A stretch of DNA of 64,000 nt. Source: Euptelea pleiosperma (lineage: Eukaryota; Streptophyta; Magnoliopsida; Ranunculales; Eupteleaceae). Under the pieces are notes generated by a model. The model searched no databases, was not told the origin of the DNA, and was given only the letters and a program-made list of their open reading frames with translations. The DNA lies in contig CM068545.1 of assembly GCA_035048495.1 (NCBI GenBank), positions 37,090,225 to 37,154,224 on the forward strand. Direction: 5' to 3'. This document shows positions 31,985-41,840 of the stretch, piece by piece (position 1 is the stretch's first letter; each line of letters begins with the position of its first letter). Both the position numbers and the translations under genes were made by a program.

Positions 31985-34540
31985 TGAAAATAGGTATTTT
32001 CCGCGTCGTTGGTTACGGAAACCCTAGAATCAACAAGATTTGTAATTTGTATCCGATTATCCTGCAAAATTGACAGATTTATATAGGGATTCGTGTCGGA
32101 TGTCGATCCGCACTCGGGATTAGTCGGATTAGCGCAAATAAGAACATAAAATGACGAATTTTTGTTAGAGATTGTGGAAAATATTGGTGGAAGGGTGAGA
32201 GTGGTGGATTTGTGTGATTTTAAAACATGATTTAGATGATTCTAGAAAGAGAAGTTGCATCCCGCAATAACCAAAACACAAAAATAGACTATTAAATTTA
32301 AAATGACTAACTTTATTGATTGAAAGAAATAATAACTGACAATTGTTGGAATGAAAATCTATCTAAAAACAGCAAAACGAGTTAAACTCTAGAAAGAGAA
32401 AAAGATAGAGAGAGAAGATGCGTGAATGCCACCCATTAGAGCAGAGATCCTCTTCTTACCTTTGAGAAAGATGAAGAGAGTGGAATGCGGCTTTGTATGG
32501 AGGTGCTGGCCGGAGTTGGTGGGATGTTGACGGAGTTGCAACACCGTTGAGCGCACAAGGGCAGCGAGGTGGATGGTGTCAATGGTGGAGGATGGCTGAA
32601 GGTGGTGAAGACGGCTTGTGGAGGTGCTGTATGCGTGGAGATGATGGACGGTCTTGGCAGCAAGAAGAGAGACTCTCTTTTGTTCCAAAACGTGGGGGCT
32701 GACTGCTGGCTGTTGCTCTTGTGGACGTGGGATAGAGAGAAGAGATGAGGCGTTGCAGCAAGTTTTTGGAGGAGGGCGGCTAGCGGATGTAACGGTGGCA
32801 GCAAGGAGGATGAGGGAGCTGCTGGACGGTGCACACCAGCACATGAAATGGAGGAGGTGCAGACCGCCTCCTCCTCTGTTCTTCTTATCTTTTTCTTCTT
32901 TCCTTAATGGCTGGGGGCATTGAGCTGCTGTTAATGGAGGTGGAGCGGCGCAACAGCTGCTGGCGGTAGGAGGCGGACTGGTGGAGTTGCAGCAGCTAAG
33001 GTGGAGGACGGCAAGGAGAGGGCGATCCAACAGGTAGGTATCCCCCCCTCCTTCTTTTTCTTCTTATCTTCTTTTTTTTTTTTTTTTTCTTGGCTTTTTT
33101 TTTTTCTGGTTTTCTTTTATGCTTCACACCATTAGAGGAAGAAGACGGTGAGGTGTGAGGTGGTTGTAGAGGCGGAAAGTGCAGGTTGCAAAGAGTTGCA
33201 GGTGCTAGGATGGCATCTGGAGATGGCAGCAACGAAGGTGAAGTCGTGGAGGGAGGCTGGAGAGGAGATGAAAAGAGATTGGGGGTGGTAATGACGGAGT
33301 TGCAGATGGCCGGAGTTCTGCAACTCCGGCGAGAAAAATAGCGAAGAAGATGAAGAAGAAGGTGAAGAAGAAGAGGGGAAAATCGCCAAAAATCGAGGGG
33401 AAGAAGGAGCAGGAGAGTTTGGGGAGAGAATGGAAGAGAAAGGAGGGGGATTAGGGTTCGAACGAACCCTTCTCCCTCATCTTATAAAGCTCCCTATTTC
33501 CCTATTTCCATTAATGGCAATAGGGTATTTTTTAAAAATAAAAAAAATAATAATTTTTTTTTTTTTTTTTTTTTTAAGTAAAAACCTACTTTTCTATGGG
33601 GAATCTCCCCAATTAGTGGACCCCCCATTTAATTAAAATTATTTTTGAAATTCGCGGGGTCCACTAACTGGTCGGACAGCGGGTCGATGCTGATGGGCCC
33701 GGCTACTGGCCCACATGGACTGATGATGTCCATCGTCTCACAAGATGATGTGACAGGCATTCTGAAGGCGATCGGATGGATGGTGACTTGATTGGGACCC
33801 AGATTGGTAGATCGACGGATCTAGAGAGATCCAACGGTCCGATTGAAGATCCAACGGTCCGATGGAAGATCCAACGGTCAGAAAGCTAAGGGAGATGAGA
33901 TAGAGCTGATAGGCAGGAGTTCTGGGGTTAGGTCAGTAGATTCGAGGATCGAGAGATGAAGAGAGAGAGAGAATAAGGAGAGATGAGAGAAAAAGTATAA
34001 AAAAAAATGGAAAAAAGCACTGGCGGAGGGTCTGGAACCCTGGTCTTCACTGTGACCATCCTCACGCTTCTCCAGTAGAGTCGACCATCATTCTTTGCTG
34101 ACTCATGTGGCTTTAAACGCTTTGGTCCGTCTCTTGGTCATTGGCTCTCCTACTCTCTTCGTTCTTTGGGCCAGCTTTTTGGTCCTCTTATTCAGCCCAT
34201 ATTTGGCCCATATCTTCTAGTTATAGCATGTGGGCTTGTTAAGCTTTGATAATGGGCTTTCATGATCGATTTGGGCCCACAAGTCTCGAAAATCGTCCCA
34301 TTGGGGTTTCCTGCGACAGAAGAAGCGCGTAATGAGACTTTATCAGAACGGCTTAATATTTAGACTTCCGAAAATGTGTTTAATGCATGCAAATATACCA
34401 TTTCGTCCAGAAAAGTGTGTTTTACGCAATGAGATAGACTCTTACGTAGAAAAGTGGATAATTAGAGCAGTTTTACGTAGGAGAGTGCGATAACGCTAAC
34501 AGGATAAGTGCTTAAAATAAGCACTTTTGAGCGAATATCA
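31985..34540 (-). mobile_element. 2556-bp solo LTR with 5-bp target duplication
   Basis: Starts TGAAAATAGG and ends GCGAATATCA (TG...CA). It is flanked by GCAGT at 31980-31984 and again at 34541-34545. It lies in the viral leader. On the minus strand it begins TGATATTCGCTCAAAAGTGC followed by TTATTTTAAGCACTT, the style of long Ty3/gypsy LTRs, so orientation is probably minus. It has no gag-pol, hence a solo LTR from LTR-LTR recombination. The interior is GC- and pyrimidine-rich (32440-33430) with poly-T/poly-A tracts (33070, 33545) and long spurious frames. ATCCAACGGTC occurs three times near 33830-33880. Confidence 0.88.
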
Positions 34541-34545
34541 GCAGT

Positions 34546-34775
34546 TGCGACCTCGAGTCGATCCTCTGCATCAGAAAACTTTGTGTTTAAGGATATCAGA
34601 AAACTCGGTGTTTAGGGACAACTGAAAACAAGAAACCAGTTTCTTCTTGGTTAAGTCTGTTTAAAAGAGACAAAGCATCTCCGAGTTTCGGCGAAGAGAA
34701 GTCCATGAGGGACGTGTTACTGTTACCCTTTGTAGGAGAAAGAGTGTCTAAGGCAAACAGAAAGAACCATTAAAA
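34546..34775 (+). other. Remaining viral leader upstream of the movement-protein frame
   Basis: Viral leader continues after the solo LTR. A short direct repeat (ATCAGAAAACTTTGTGTTTA / ATCAGAAAACTCGGTGTTTA, 34571 and 34595) is present. No frame seen. Confidence 0.5.
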
Positions 34776-35681
34776 ATGTAAACCAGTTCATCTTCAGAAA
34801 AGATACCCATACCAAACACACCACCTGCATCCTCATTTAGATCATCATCATCATCCAAGTTTAGATCTGCATCTTCATCTAAGTTAGATTCATTTTATGA
34901 AATAGAATATCTCCCTGAGTCGTCCAAAATCCCAGTTACTAAGTACCCTATTGTCAACCCATATAGTGTCTATAGTCATTCTCAAAACTCATTCCAAAAG
35001 ACCTTAAAAAGATTGATCTCCCCCTCTACTCCATGCATGAAAGAATACATTATGGCCTCAGATTTCGGACAACATCCGATCTATGCCACAGAAGCAGAAA
35101 CCTTCATCACTCCATAGTTACATCTTCATCCATTTTGGTTAAAGCAAGGACTCACACATGTCCACTTTGGTGCTATCGAGCTAGCACTCACATTCCATGG
35201 CAGAAAAGCTCTTCTAGTTACTTCTAGGATCGCGTTACTTGACACCCGATTCAAAGAGTATCAGCATGCAAACATTGCCACAGTCCAAACAACACTAAAA
35301 GCTGGAACGGTCTTCCTGACCTTCTTTCCGAACTTCAACCTCCACATCAGAGACCCAAATCTCTTTGATGCCCTCAAAGTCCAAGTACAGATCACAGGAG
35401 CACCACATATAGCTACATCCATTGCAGCTACCCTCCATTATCAGATGGCTTTCCGTGTCCAAAACCATGGACTCGATCTTCCATTTTCCCTTTTCCAACA
35501 GAAAGACGAAGCAATCTTCCTCACAATCGACAACAACCAAGTGCCTTACTGCACGTTTGTTCCACGACAGCTCACTCACAACAAGCTCACAGCTTTGCTT
35601 CCAGAAAAATGGCTAACAAACTATGAAAAACTTCATGAAGAAGTCCAGTCCATACAGTTAGACCACTCTATCTTCATCTGA
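34776..35681 (+). pseudogene. Movement protein region (30K-type) of the viral element
   Basis: The frame opens at ATG 34776 and is in phase with the whole downstream region up to about 38035. It has a Ser-rich N-terminus, then a 30K-superfamily movement-protein-like core: GLTHVHFGAIELALTFHGRK near 35140-35200, ALLDTRF, then a segment ending FFPNFNLHIRDPNLFDALKV near 35330-35380. Movement proteins carry nucleoprotein through plasmodesmata. Breaks: TAA as the second codon (34779), TAG near 35115, TGA at 35679-35681 ending the block. Because the phase is kept across these stops, the decay is by point mutation and not by indels. Old, non-functional copy. Confidence 0.7.
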
Positions 35682-37325
35682 AGACAAGATGGTACTGTTG
35701 AAACAATATTTCAGCCTCCACGAGCATCAGTATCCAGTTGTTCATCATCTCCATTCACAACTCAGTTACTAGAACTACAAATGATCCAAGCTCAACCGGA
35801 TTCTCCATTCCTTACGATTCCTATCATAGGAATTGCAGAAACAGGCTTTCCGATCTATCAAGGCAAACAATCAGACGGTCACATATGGTGGGACGTATGT
35901 GATTGCCCCAGTTGTTTATCAAATGAATCCTTGATCGAAGAATCTCCAAAATCCAAACGCAAATCATCTCAGCAAATCCTTGCAGAACGTTATGCATCAG
36001 GAGATCCAGAAGTTGGTCTTCTTGGCGAACCTTTAGGCAAATTTGATTATTATGTTCTTTATCCAAGGAAAAAAGAAAAGGAAAAGCATCATTCAAAGCC
36101 TCCGAAGTCTCCAAATCAACAGCCTCCTAAGAAGCCTCCACTTATGCCTTACTACCAGAAAGCTCTAGCCTTCATTGCAAAAGAAGAACTAGAAAAGGCA
36201 AAGTCCCCTGTTATTTCCCATTCAATCCAAAAGCAGCATTCTGTTCTCCTAGAAATCAACATGCACGAACCTTCGGCATCCAGATCACCCATATCTGACA
36301 CATTATTCCCTTGCTCAGAAGATTTTGATCTTCCCCAGCAAAACACAAGACATATCTGGAAAATCAAGTATCCTTCAGGATATCTCCCTGATGGAACTCC
36401 CAGAAGAATCTCAGCAGCAGAAGTAGTTCTCAATTGGCAAGCAGAAAACACAGTTGCTCAAAACAAAGTTCTCTCTCAGATTTTGAAAAATCAGCAACAT
36501 CAGGCAGCAGAAGCACAGAAATCTGCACAATCCACAGCAGAAATCCTTGAAGCTCTCCAAGCTCATATTGCTCGACTTGATAAGGAACTCTATCGCATTG
36601 CTACAACGGTAAGAGATTACCAGCAGGCAAGCTGCCTCATTGCAGCAAAAGAAAGTGAAAAACGGTCTCTTGAAAATCAACTCAAATCCATTCAAGAACA
36701 ACAAAGGCGTCCGATGTCCTCTCTCTTTGGTACATCAACCATTCCCCCTTTTCCATCCTACATGAATCCAAACCCTCCGCCTTATCGACCATCAATTTTC
36801 CCACAACCTCTCAACTTCCATCCTTACCAAGACAGCCCATTCAAAGATCCAATTCCAAGAGCAAAACATCAGCCCAAGCCCAAAACAACGCAACCACAAT
36901 CTGCTCTATCAACACCTTCATCATCCAGACCTTCAACTGCCTCATCCCAACAACAAGAGTCTCAACATCAACATCAACCAACAAGAACACAAACGTTTGA
37001 CCCTCCAGACCAATACCTATTGGCCTCATCCCGACTCACACCAGACATTCTCCTCACAGAAGAACCCAATCCCATGTCTTCCTTCTTCAGATCCATATCT
37101 CTCACTCCCAACCCTGAGATACAAGTCCACTACTCCTCTGACGAAGACAACTCCCATTCTGAAACCAACACTGAAGAAAACAATAGTCTTCCCAGCCTTC
37201 CCCCATTGTTCATGCACGAACAAGAACAACCAAATGTCATTGACCCTGACGACGTATTCGAAGAAACTCCACCTCCTGATCCTCTAGATCCACATCAATA
37301 CTTCCCAGAACAGCAAGATCACTGA
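35682..37325 (+). pseudogene. Viral polyprotein middle region with coiled coil and Pro/Ser/Gln-rich tract
   Basis: An open frame of 514 codons from 35781, in the same phase as the movement-protein block. An early part contains DGHIWWDVCDCPSCL, a Cys-bearing block. About codons 210-320 hold a long heptad-like helix (EILEALQAHIARLDKELYRI within it), predicted coiled coil. A Pro/Gln/Ser-rich low-complexity stretch follows, then an acidic tail. In caulimovirids a coiled-coil virion-associated or N-terminal coat region occupies this place, so I infer that role. It ends at TGA 37323-37325, but the phase continues directly into the coat-protein block, so the stop is probably secondary. Confidence 0.55.
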
Positions 37326-38140
37326 AAAATGTTCACCATTGATGATGTTCCGCAGGACAAATGGTGCGACAAGTTCTATGAAATTTACTCATGGTGTTCA
37401 ACAGAACTTCAAGTTCCCGGTTCCACACTCAGACGAACTCTTGAAAAACTTGTTTCAAGATTCGGTGGCAGACTACGTGATTGGTGGAATAGTCTCCAAG
37501 CAGTACAAGTTTGAACACTTGATGAATTCATCACCCAGCTCTATCATGAATTTTTGGGATCTCCCGATAATCATGTCAATACAGCTCGTCAATAATATGT
37601 CAAAATGAAAGTTTGTTCTTTCAAGCGCAAAGATCTGCAAAAACATTATGAGCGTATGTCCAAGCGATACTATGTTCTTAATGGAATCGACGACGTCAAT
37701 CTGAAACAGATCTATATCCAGTCTCTACCAGAACCCCTTGGTGAAGAAACTATAAAAGTCCTTACAGCAAAAGGCATGACATTGCAAAATGCCAGTCTTG
37801 GTGAAATCTATCAAGACAGTCTCATAGCTCTCGACAGCTTTTACAACCAGTCCAAGTTCCTCGACAGAATCCAAAAAATGGGTAAGAAAATTGGCAAAGC
37901 ATGTGACAGAAAAGATCTTCAAATCAAATGTTCAAATCACAAAGACTGTGATTGTGGACCATTCACAAAGAAGAAGAAGCACTTTCAGAAATACCAGTTT
38001 CCTGAGAAACCTCTCAGTTCAAGAAGAAGAAGAAGAAAAAATGGCATTTCCTACGCAAGCGACCATTTCGGCTTAAACCAGGCAACAAACCAGACAAATG
38101 TTACATTTGCCAGCAACCAGGTCACTTTGCAAAAAATTGC
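37326..38140 (+). pseudogene. Coat-protein-like region with CCHC zinc knuckle
   Basis: Contains RFGGRLRDWWNSL, then FITQLYHEFLGSP, YVLNGIDDVNLKQIYIQSLP and an acidic/basic tail, in the layout of caulimovirid coat (gag-like) domains. A basic stretch (about 37960-38080) leads to the knuckle CYICQQPGHFAKNC at 38099-38140. In-frame stops lie at about 37512 (TGA) and 37593 (TAA). A frameshift in an A-rich run near 38035 moves the reading to the phase used by the protease. Coat proteins package the genome, and the CCHC motif binds nucleic acid. Assignment by motif order; the element is decayed. Confidence 0.65.
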
Positions 38141-38788
38141 CCCAACAAGAAAAAGCGTGTTGACACTTTTCAGCGCATCTCAGCAATCGTCAACAAAGAT
38201 GTTTCGGATCTCGAATCCGAATTCTTGCTCGATGAAGAGTATACGCCCGAATCCCTTCTCGCTATTGGTTATACCGATACAGAAGAAGATTCTGACTGTT
38301 ACTCAGATGAGCAGTCTGCAACTATGGATATTAATGGAATTACATTATCGGACAGACCCCCAAACCTCTTAACCAGTTCAAAACCATTCAACCCTTCAGA
38401 TGTGATTCCCGTATGCAACCTACCTGTCATACCTCCAAAACCACCAGACATCCAGTTCTCACACCAACAACCAGTACCCGTTGCTCAAGTCACCCTATAC
38501 CCAGAACCATATTCCAAACCCAAATTAGTCATTGCCTTCTTTGACACAGGCGCATCAGCTACCATTCTCAACCCACAAATCCTTCCTCCAACCCACTGGA
38601 AACCCTTTACTCAAGAATTCCGTGCCGCCAATGGCCACACCTTTCTCATAGACAAGATCAGTCTCTCCATCTCCATCCGGATATTTTCTAACCTCACCGT
38701 AACCCACAAAGTTCTCGGTTGTCCCCTTTCAGGAAAAGATTTGATAATTGGATTTGATATTTTCCATCGGATCCAACATCTCAAATAG
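38141..38788 (+). pseudogene. Aspartic protease region of the viral element
   Basis: Same phase as the zinc knuckle. After an acidic linker, FFDTGASATILN carries the DTGA active site (38543-38554), with the downstream GKDLIIGFDIFHRIQ block as expected for retroviral-type proteases of caulimovirids. This enzyme processes the polyprotein. The frame stops at TAG 38786-38788, where relatives normally continue into reverse transcriptase. The protease segment itself is uninterrupted. Confidence 0.75.
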
Positions 38789-39440
38789 ACCCCCTATAGA
38801 AATCCCATTTTCTTCCATGGTCACAAACCCATACCCAAATCAATAACCCAAACCTTGTTACCAAACCACTCATTATTGACCCTGGCCCCACAAACTATGT
38901 ACCCGACATGTGTCACCCAAACAAGAACCAAACCCTTGCCAAAGCAACCATGGACCACTACCCCATCGTGTCTCCTCAAAAGAAGAAAAAGCAAACAAGA
39001 CACAAAAGTCAAATGTCTCATTATGGAAAGAAAAAGCCAAAACCACAAAAGACAAGAGACATTAAATCCCACTATTTGCCACCCATACCTAGTTGTCTCA
39101 TTCATGTGCCTTGTTGTCTCATTCATGACCCTTCCCTTATCCAACCCCCCTTTCATTTTCCTCCCGAAATGACACATGCACACCATATCTTGAGAAAACA
39201 CAACAAGAGAATCTTTCAACCATCTCGTGCAACACCTGGCCTTCGAAAGAAGAAAAAGCATCCACAGAGAATCCCCTTTGGATTCCCTTTTCCACCTCTT
39301 CCGACAAGATCCACATTCTCGACGACATCCCCTGTTATGAACCTTAAACTTCGCCTGTCCTGTTCATCTACAGTTACTAATCCCTACTATAAAAATCCAG
39401 CTCTGCAACACCTTCCACTCTCCTCCAGACCTCCGGACCC
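38789..39440 (+). other. Region where RT/RNase H would be expected; none seen
   Basis: The phase of the protease stays open to 39172, but the predicted sequence is low-complexity, rich in Lys, Pro, Thr and His. I searched all three plus frames for the RT signatures (a PFGLKNAPS-like block, YxDD, the RT entry block) and RNase H acidic motifs and found none. An overlapping frame (38908-39522) is similarly low-complexity. It contains a local duplication of GTTGTCTCATTCATG (about 39093 and 39114). Confidence 0.6.
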
Positions 39441-40375
39441 AGGCATTTCACCTCACTCATTCTCCCCAAGCTCAATGGAATCTCAAGACATCTGCATCTC
39501 TTCCTCTCTGGTCGAAGAATAGTTCCCTGACAGCCTCATCAATTGGCCTGCCATTGAAAAATCATGTCTCTTGGCATCCCTACCGCATGCCCTTCAAACG
39601 TCTCCGTTACTCCGAAGCACTGAAGGAACGAATCCAACGTCTCCCTTTTGAACTCCAAACTGATATTTTTCATAAATGGTTTTCCAGACGAACAACCAAA
39701 GGACTTAACAACCTCATGTATGATGCCTTTTATGAACGCACCCTGCTTCTTTACACTTGGCCCATGCATGACCATTCTTGGCTCATCCCTATTGACCTTG
39801 TCACCACTAACCTTTCAGATAAAGGTTATATCTGGCTTTGATATCTCTGCTCTCAGAATCACATGGCAATTATCCTCCACAGAGATCTCCTTCTTGGTTC
39901 CCTATGGTCAAAATATTTGGTCAAATTTCTCTGTCTTTTCCAACCTGAACGTTGGCTTCCTCCCACTGAAGCTGCATGGAAATTCTGGTTGAAAGATGCT
40001 CCTCCTTCATCCATGAAAGTTCTTAACCTCAAAATCCAACTTCGACAGAATTATCCACAGCACAAAGTTGTTATCGTGTTCTCATGTACTCCACATCCTG
40101 ATAACACTCTTCCCGACCCTTGTCCAGTTGTTGAAAAACCTTTCTGGCGAACCGATATCTTTCGGTATACACAAGCTAAATTAAACAATAGCCCTACTCC
40201 ACCACCATTCTTATAGCCCACATATGCTGGAGACAGTCCCTGGTATTCAGCCGATGAAGAAAGGGTTGAAAATGCTGAAATTCGATACATTGGCTCGCCC
40301 ATCCATAGTCAAGATTCTGAAGATAATTTTGATGACATTGCGCTCAATAATCTTGACAACCAAATGGACCCATGA
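39441..40375 (+). pseudogene. Terminal reading frame of the viral element, function unknown
   Basis: One phase (the same as the protease) reads through from about 39450 to TGA 40373-40375. Stops interrupt it at 39839-39841 and 40214-40216. Landmarks: KRLRYSEALKERIQRLPFEL, HKWFSRRTTKG, YTWPMHDHSWLIP, LVKFLCLFQPERWLP and VIVFSCTPHPD. There are no transmembrane segments, and Trp and Tyr are unusually common. It does not look like RT, RNase H or a known transactivator; I do not recognise the family. Its position before the promoter equals that of the last ORF in florendovirus-like genomes. The preserved composition across two stops suggests it was a real protein. Confidence 0.5.
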
Positions 40376-40559
40376 CAATGACAACTCACAGTGACTAAAA
40401 AGTAATAATTACAAGAAGATTTGGCGTATCCTCAACTTTCGGCGTGATATGAAAAACAAATCTCAAGTACTGTTCAAGAATCGCAAGTACTGTCCAAGAT
40501 GTCACTATCAGTCACTATCCACCACTGTTTGTAATTATTTGGTACTGTAGTACTTTTTG

Positions 40560-40935
40560 CTATTTCGTTGGTGGATGTCTATCTTTATGTATTTTGGTTT
40601 GTAATATTTCAAGTCCGGTGCCTATAAAAGGCCACTCCATGTAAGTTTTCAAGTAAGGTCTAAAAAAGTCTAGTCGGTGTAAAAAGAAGTCTAATCGAGT
40701 AAGTCTTAATCTTAGTTCAATGTAATCGAGTAAGACTTGGCTCAGCCAAGTAAGTGTTCGAGTGTTTGAAGTATTGTAATATCTTCCTTCATCTATATAT
40801 CAGTGTCTTTATGTGTGTTAATACCTATCTTCCGCATCAGCCGCATCTCATTCTCACTACGCATGTTTAGAATATCATCCGCATCTCGCATGTTTATATC
40901 TTTGTTTAGGATCATTTTGTTCTTATCCTCATGCA
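40560..40935 (+). promoter_or_regulatory. Pararetrovirus-type promoter and transcript 5' end
   Basis: CCTATAAAAGGCCACTCCAT at 40621-40640 resembles the TATA region of caulimovirid full-length-transcript promoters. It is followed by GTAAGT-bearing repeats (AAGTCTAATCGAGTAAGTC and AATGTAATCGAGTAAGACTT, 40687-40738) and a pyrimidine-rich tract leading to the primer site. Its position upstream of the primer site fits such viruses. Confidence 0.5.
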
Positions 40936-40979
40936 TTCTTAGTGTTAACCGTGTTTAGCCGTGTTAAGGCCCCATATTT

Positions 40980-40989
40980 GGTATCAAAC
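40980..40989 (+). promoter_or_regulatory. Right primer binding site copy
   Basis: TGGTATCAAA at the end of the 54-bp repeat; identity with the left copy stops right here. After it ACCGTGTTAAAGCCCCATAT partly repeats the preceding bases, suggesting a junction or short tandem slippage. Confidence 0.7.
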
Positions 40990-41017
40990 CGTGTTAAAGC
41001 CCCATATAATGACTAAT

Positions 41018-41325
41018 GTCCGTAGGGCCCACATGCAGATGAGTTAAGGGCTGATTTTTAGTGAATAAATTATTCTCAACATGGATACCAAACTCACAAA
41101 AAAATAGCCCATTCCAGCATTTGTAGCATGATGAAAAAACTAAATTACAAGTTGAAAAATTTTGGATTGTCCAATTTCACCATTAAATTTTGGCCCATAT
41201 TTGATAGGGTTAGAAGTTTTAGAAATTGCTGATTTTTTGTGAGTATGATCTCGGTGATGAGGCGATTATCCTCACAAAAAATCAGTCCTTAACTCATATG
41301 CATGTGGCCCCCATAACTCTATCAT
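41018..41325. mobile_element. MITE-like inverted repeat beside the viral element
   Basis: GGGCCCACATGCAGATGAGT and TAAGGGCTGATTTTTAGTGA (41026-41065) are answered by CTCACAAAAAATCAGTCCTT and AACTCATATGCATGTGGCCC (41272-41311) in reverse complement. About 290 bp between outer ends; non-coding. Confidence 0.7.
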
Positions 41326-41840
41326 TTTATAAGTCAAAATAATGAGATAGTGTTGCCCTTGACTCATCCCTTTCTTGTTCGTTTATATACTCAATTTTTA
41401 TTCATTTATTCATATTAGAAAGTTCAAACCCATCTCTAGAATCTCATCACTATCTCATTATTTATCAAGTTTTGGTTTGAACAAAGAAATAAATTTTGCA
41501 AAATTATCGAAATATTTCGCAAAATATTTCTATTTTCTAGCTAACCAACATGCAAGAATACATGCATGAAAAATTTGTTAAATTTTATAAAATATTTCGT
41601 TTGAATCAATATATTTCATGCGAACAGTAAATTTTGATCAATTAATAGTGTAAATATGTATTATTTCAGTCAAAATATTTTGATATGTATGCAAACATTT
41701 GGATCGAAGGTATGAAACATCCCATTTGAGCTCAAAACCACCACAAATCTCATATTTGATCCATTTAATCCCTTTTCATATTTTTTTAATAAAAAGACCA
41801 ATCCATGGTAGATTTCCTGTGAAATTCCCTTTTAATTACC
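41326..41840. other. Non-coding AT-rich region
   Basis: AAATATTTCG/CGAAATATTT-type short inverted motifs occur between 41500 and 41640. No gene recognised. Confidence 0.35.

Larger units (their letters stand above)
31755..40989 (+). mobile_element. Endogenous caulimovirid-like element without visible RT
   Basis: A degenerate pararetrovirus-type unit bounded by a 54-bp direct repeat (31755-31808 and 40936-40989), each copy running into TGGTATCAAA, close to the plant initiator tRNA-Met primer site TGGTATCAGAGCC. Order: primer site and leader (interrupted by a solo LTR), movement protein, coiled-coil region, coat protein with zinc knuckle, aspartic protease, a terminal frame, then a TATA-type promoter region and the primer site again. 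Removing the solo LTR and one target duplication leaves about 6.7 kb. No reverse transcriptase or RNase H motif is found between the protease and the terminal frame. The layout recalls florendovirus/petuvirus-like Caulimoviridae; genus assignment is inference. Confidence 0.75.

Noticed and set aside
32389..33232. Long minus-strand frames (213, 132 and 78 codons), Pro/Ser/His-rich, and overlapping plus-strand Gly/Trp-rich frames
   Set aside because: They lie inside the 2556-bp solo LTR with TG...CA ends and target duplication. Composition follows the pyrimidine bias, and several overlapping frames on both strands look equally 'coding'.
34010..34060. GGCGGAGGGTCTGGAACCCTGG as part of a tRNA or tRNA-derived SINE
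   Set aside because: No cloverleaf, A-box or B-box could be assembled; it lies within the solo LTR.
35295..36704. Minus-strand frames of 94-99 codons within the viral polyprotein region
   Set aside because: Shadows of the plus-strand frame; the plus strand carries the movement-protein and coiled-coil features.
38821..39261. 146-codon minus-strand frame opposite the viral element
   Set aside because: Antisense to low-complexity viral sequence, hydrophobic by composition, no family features.
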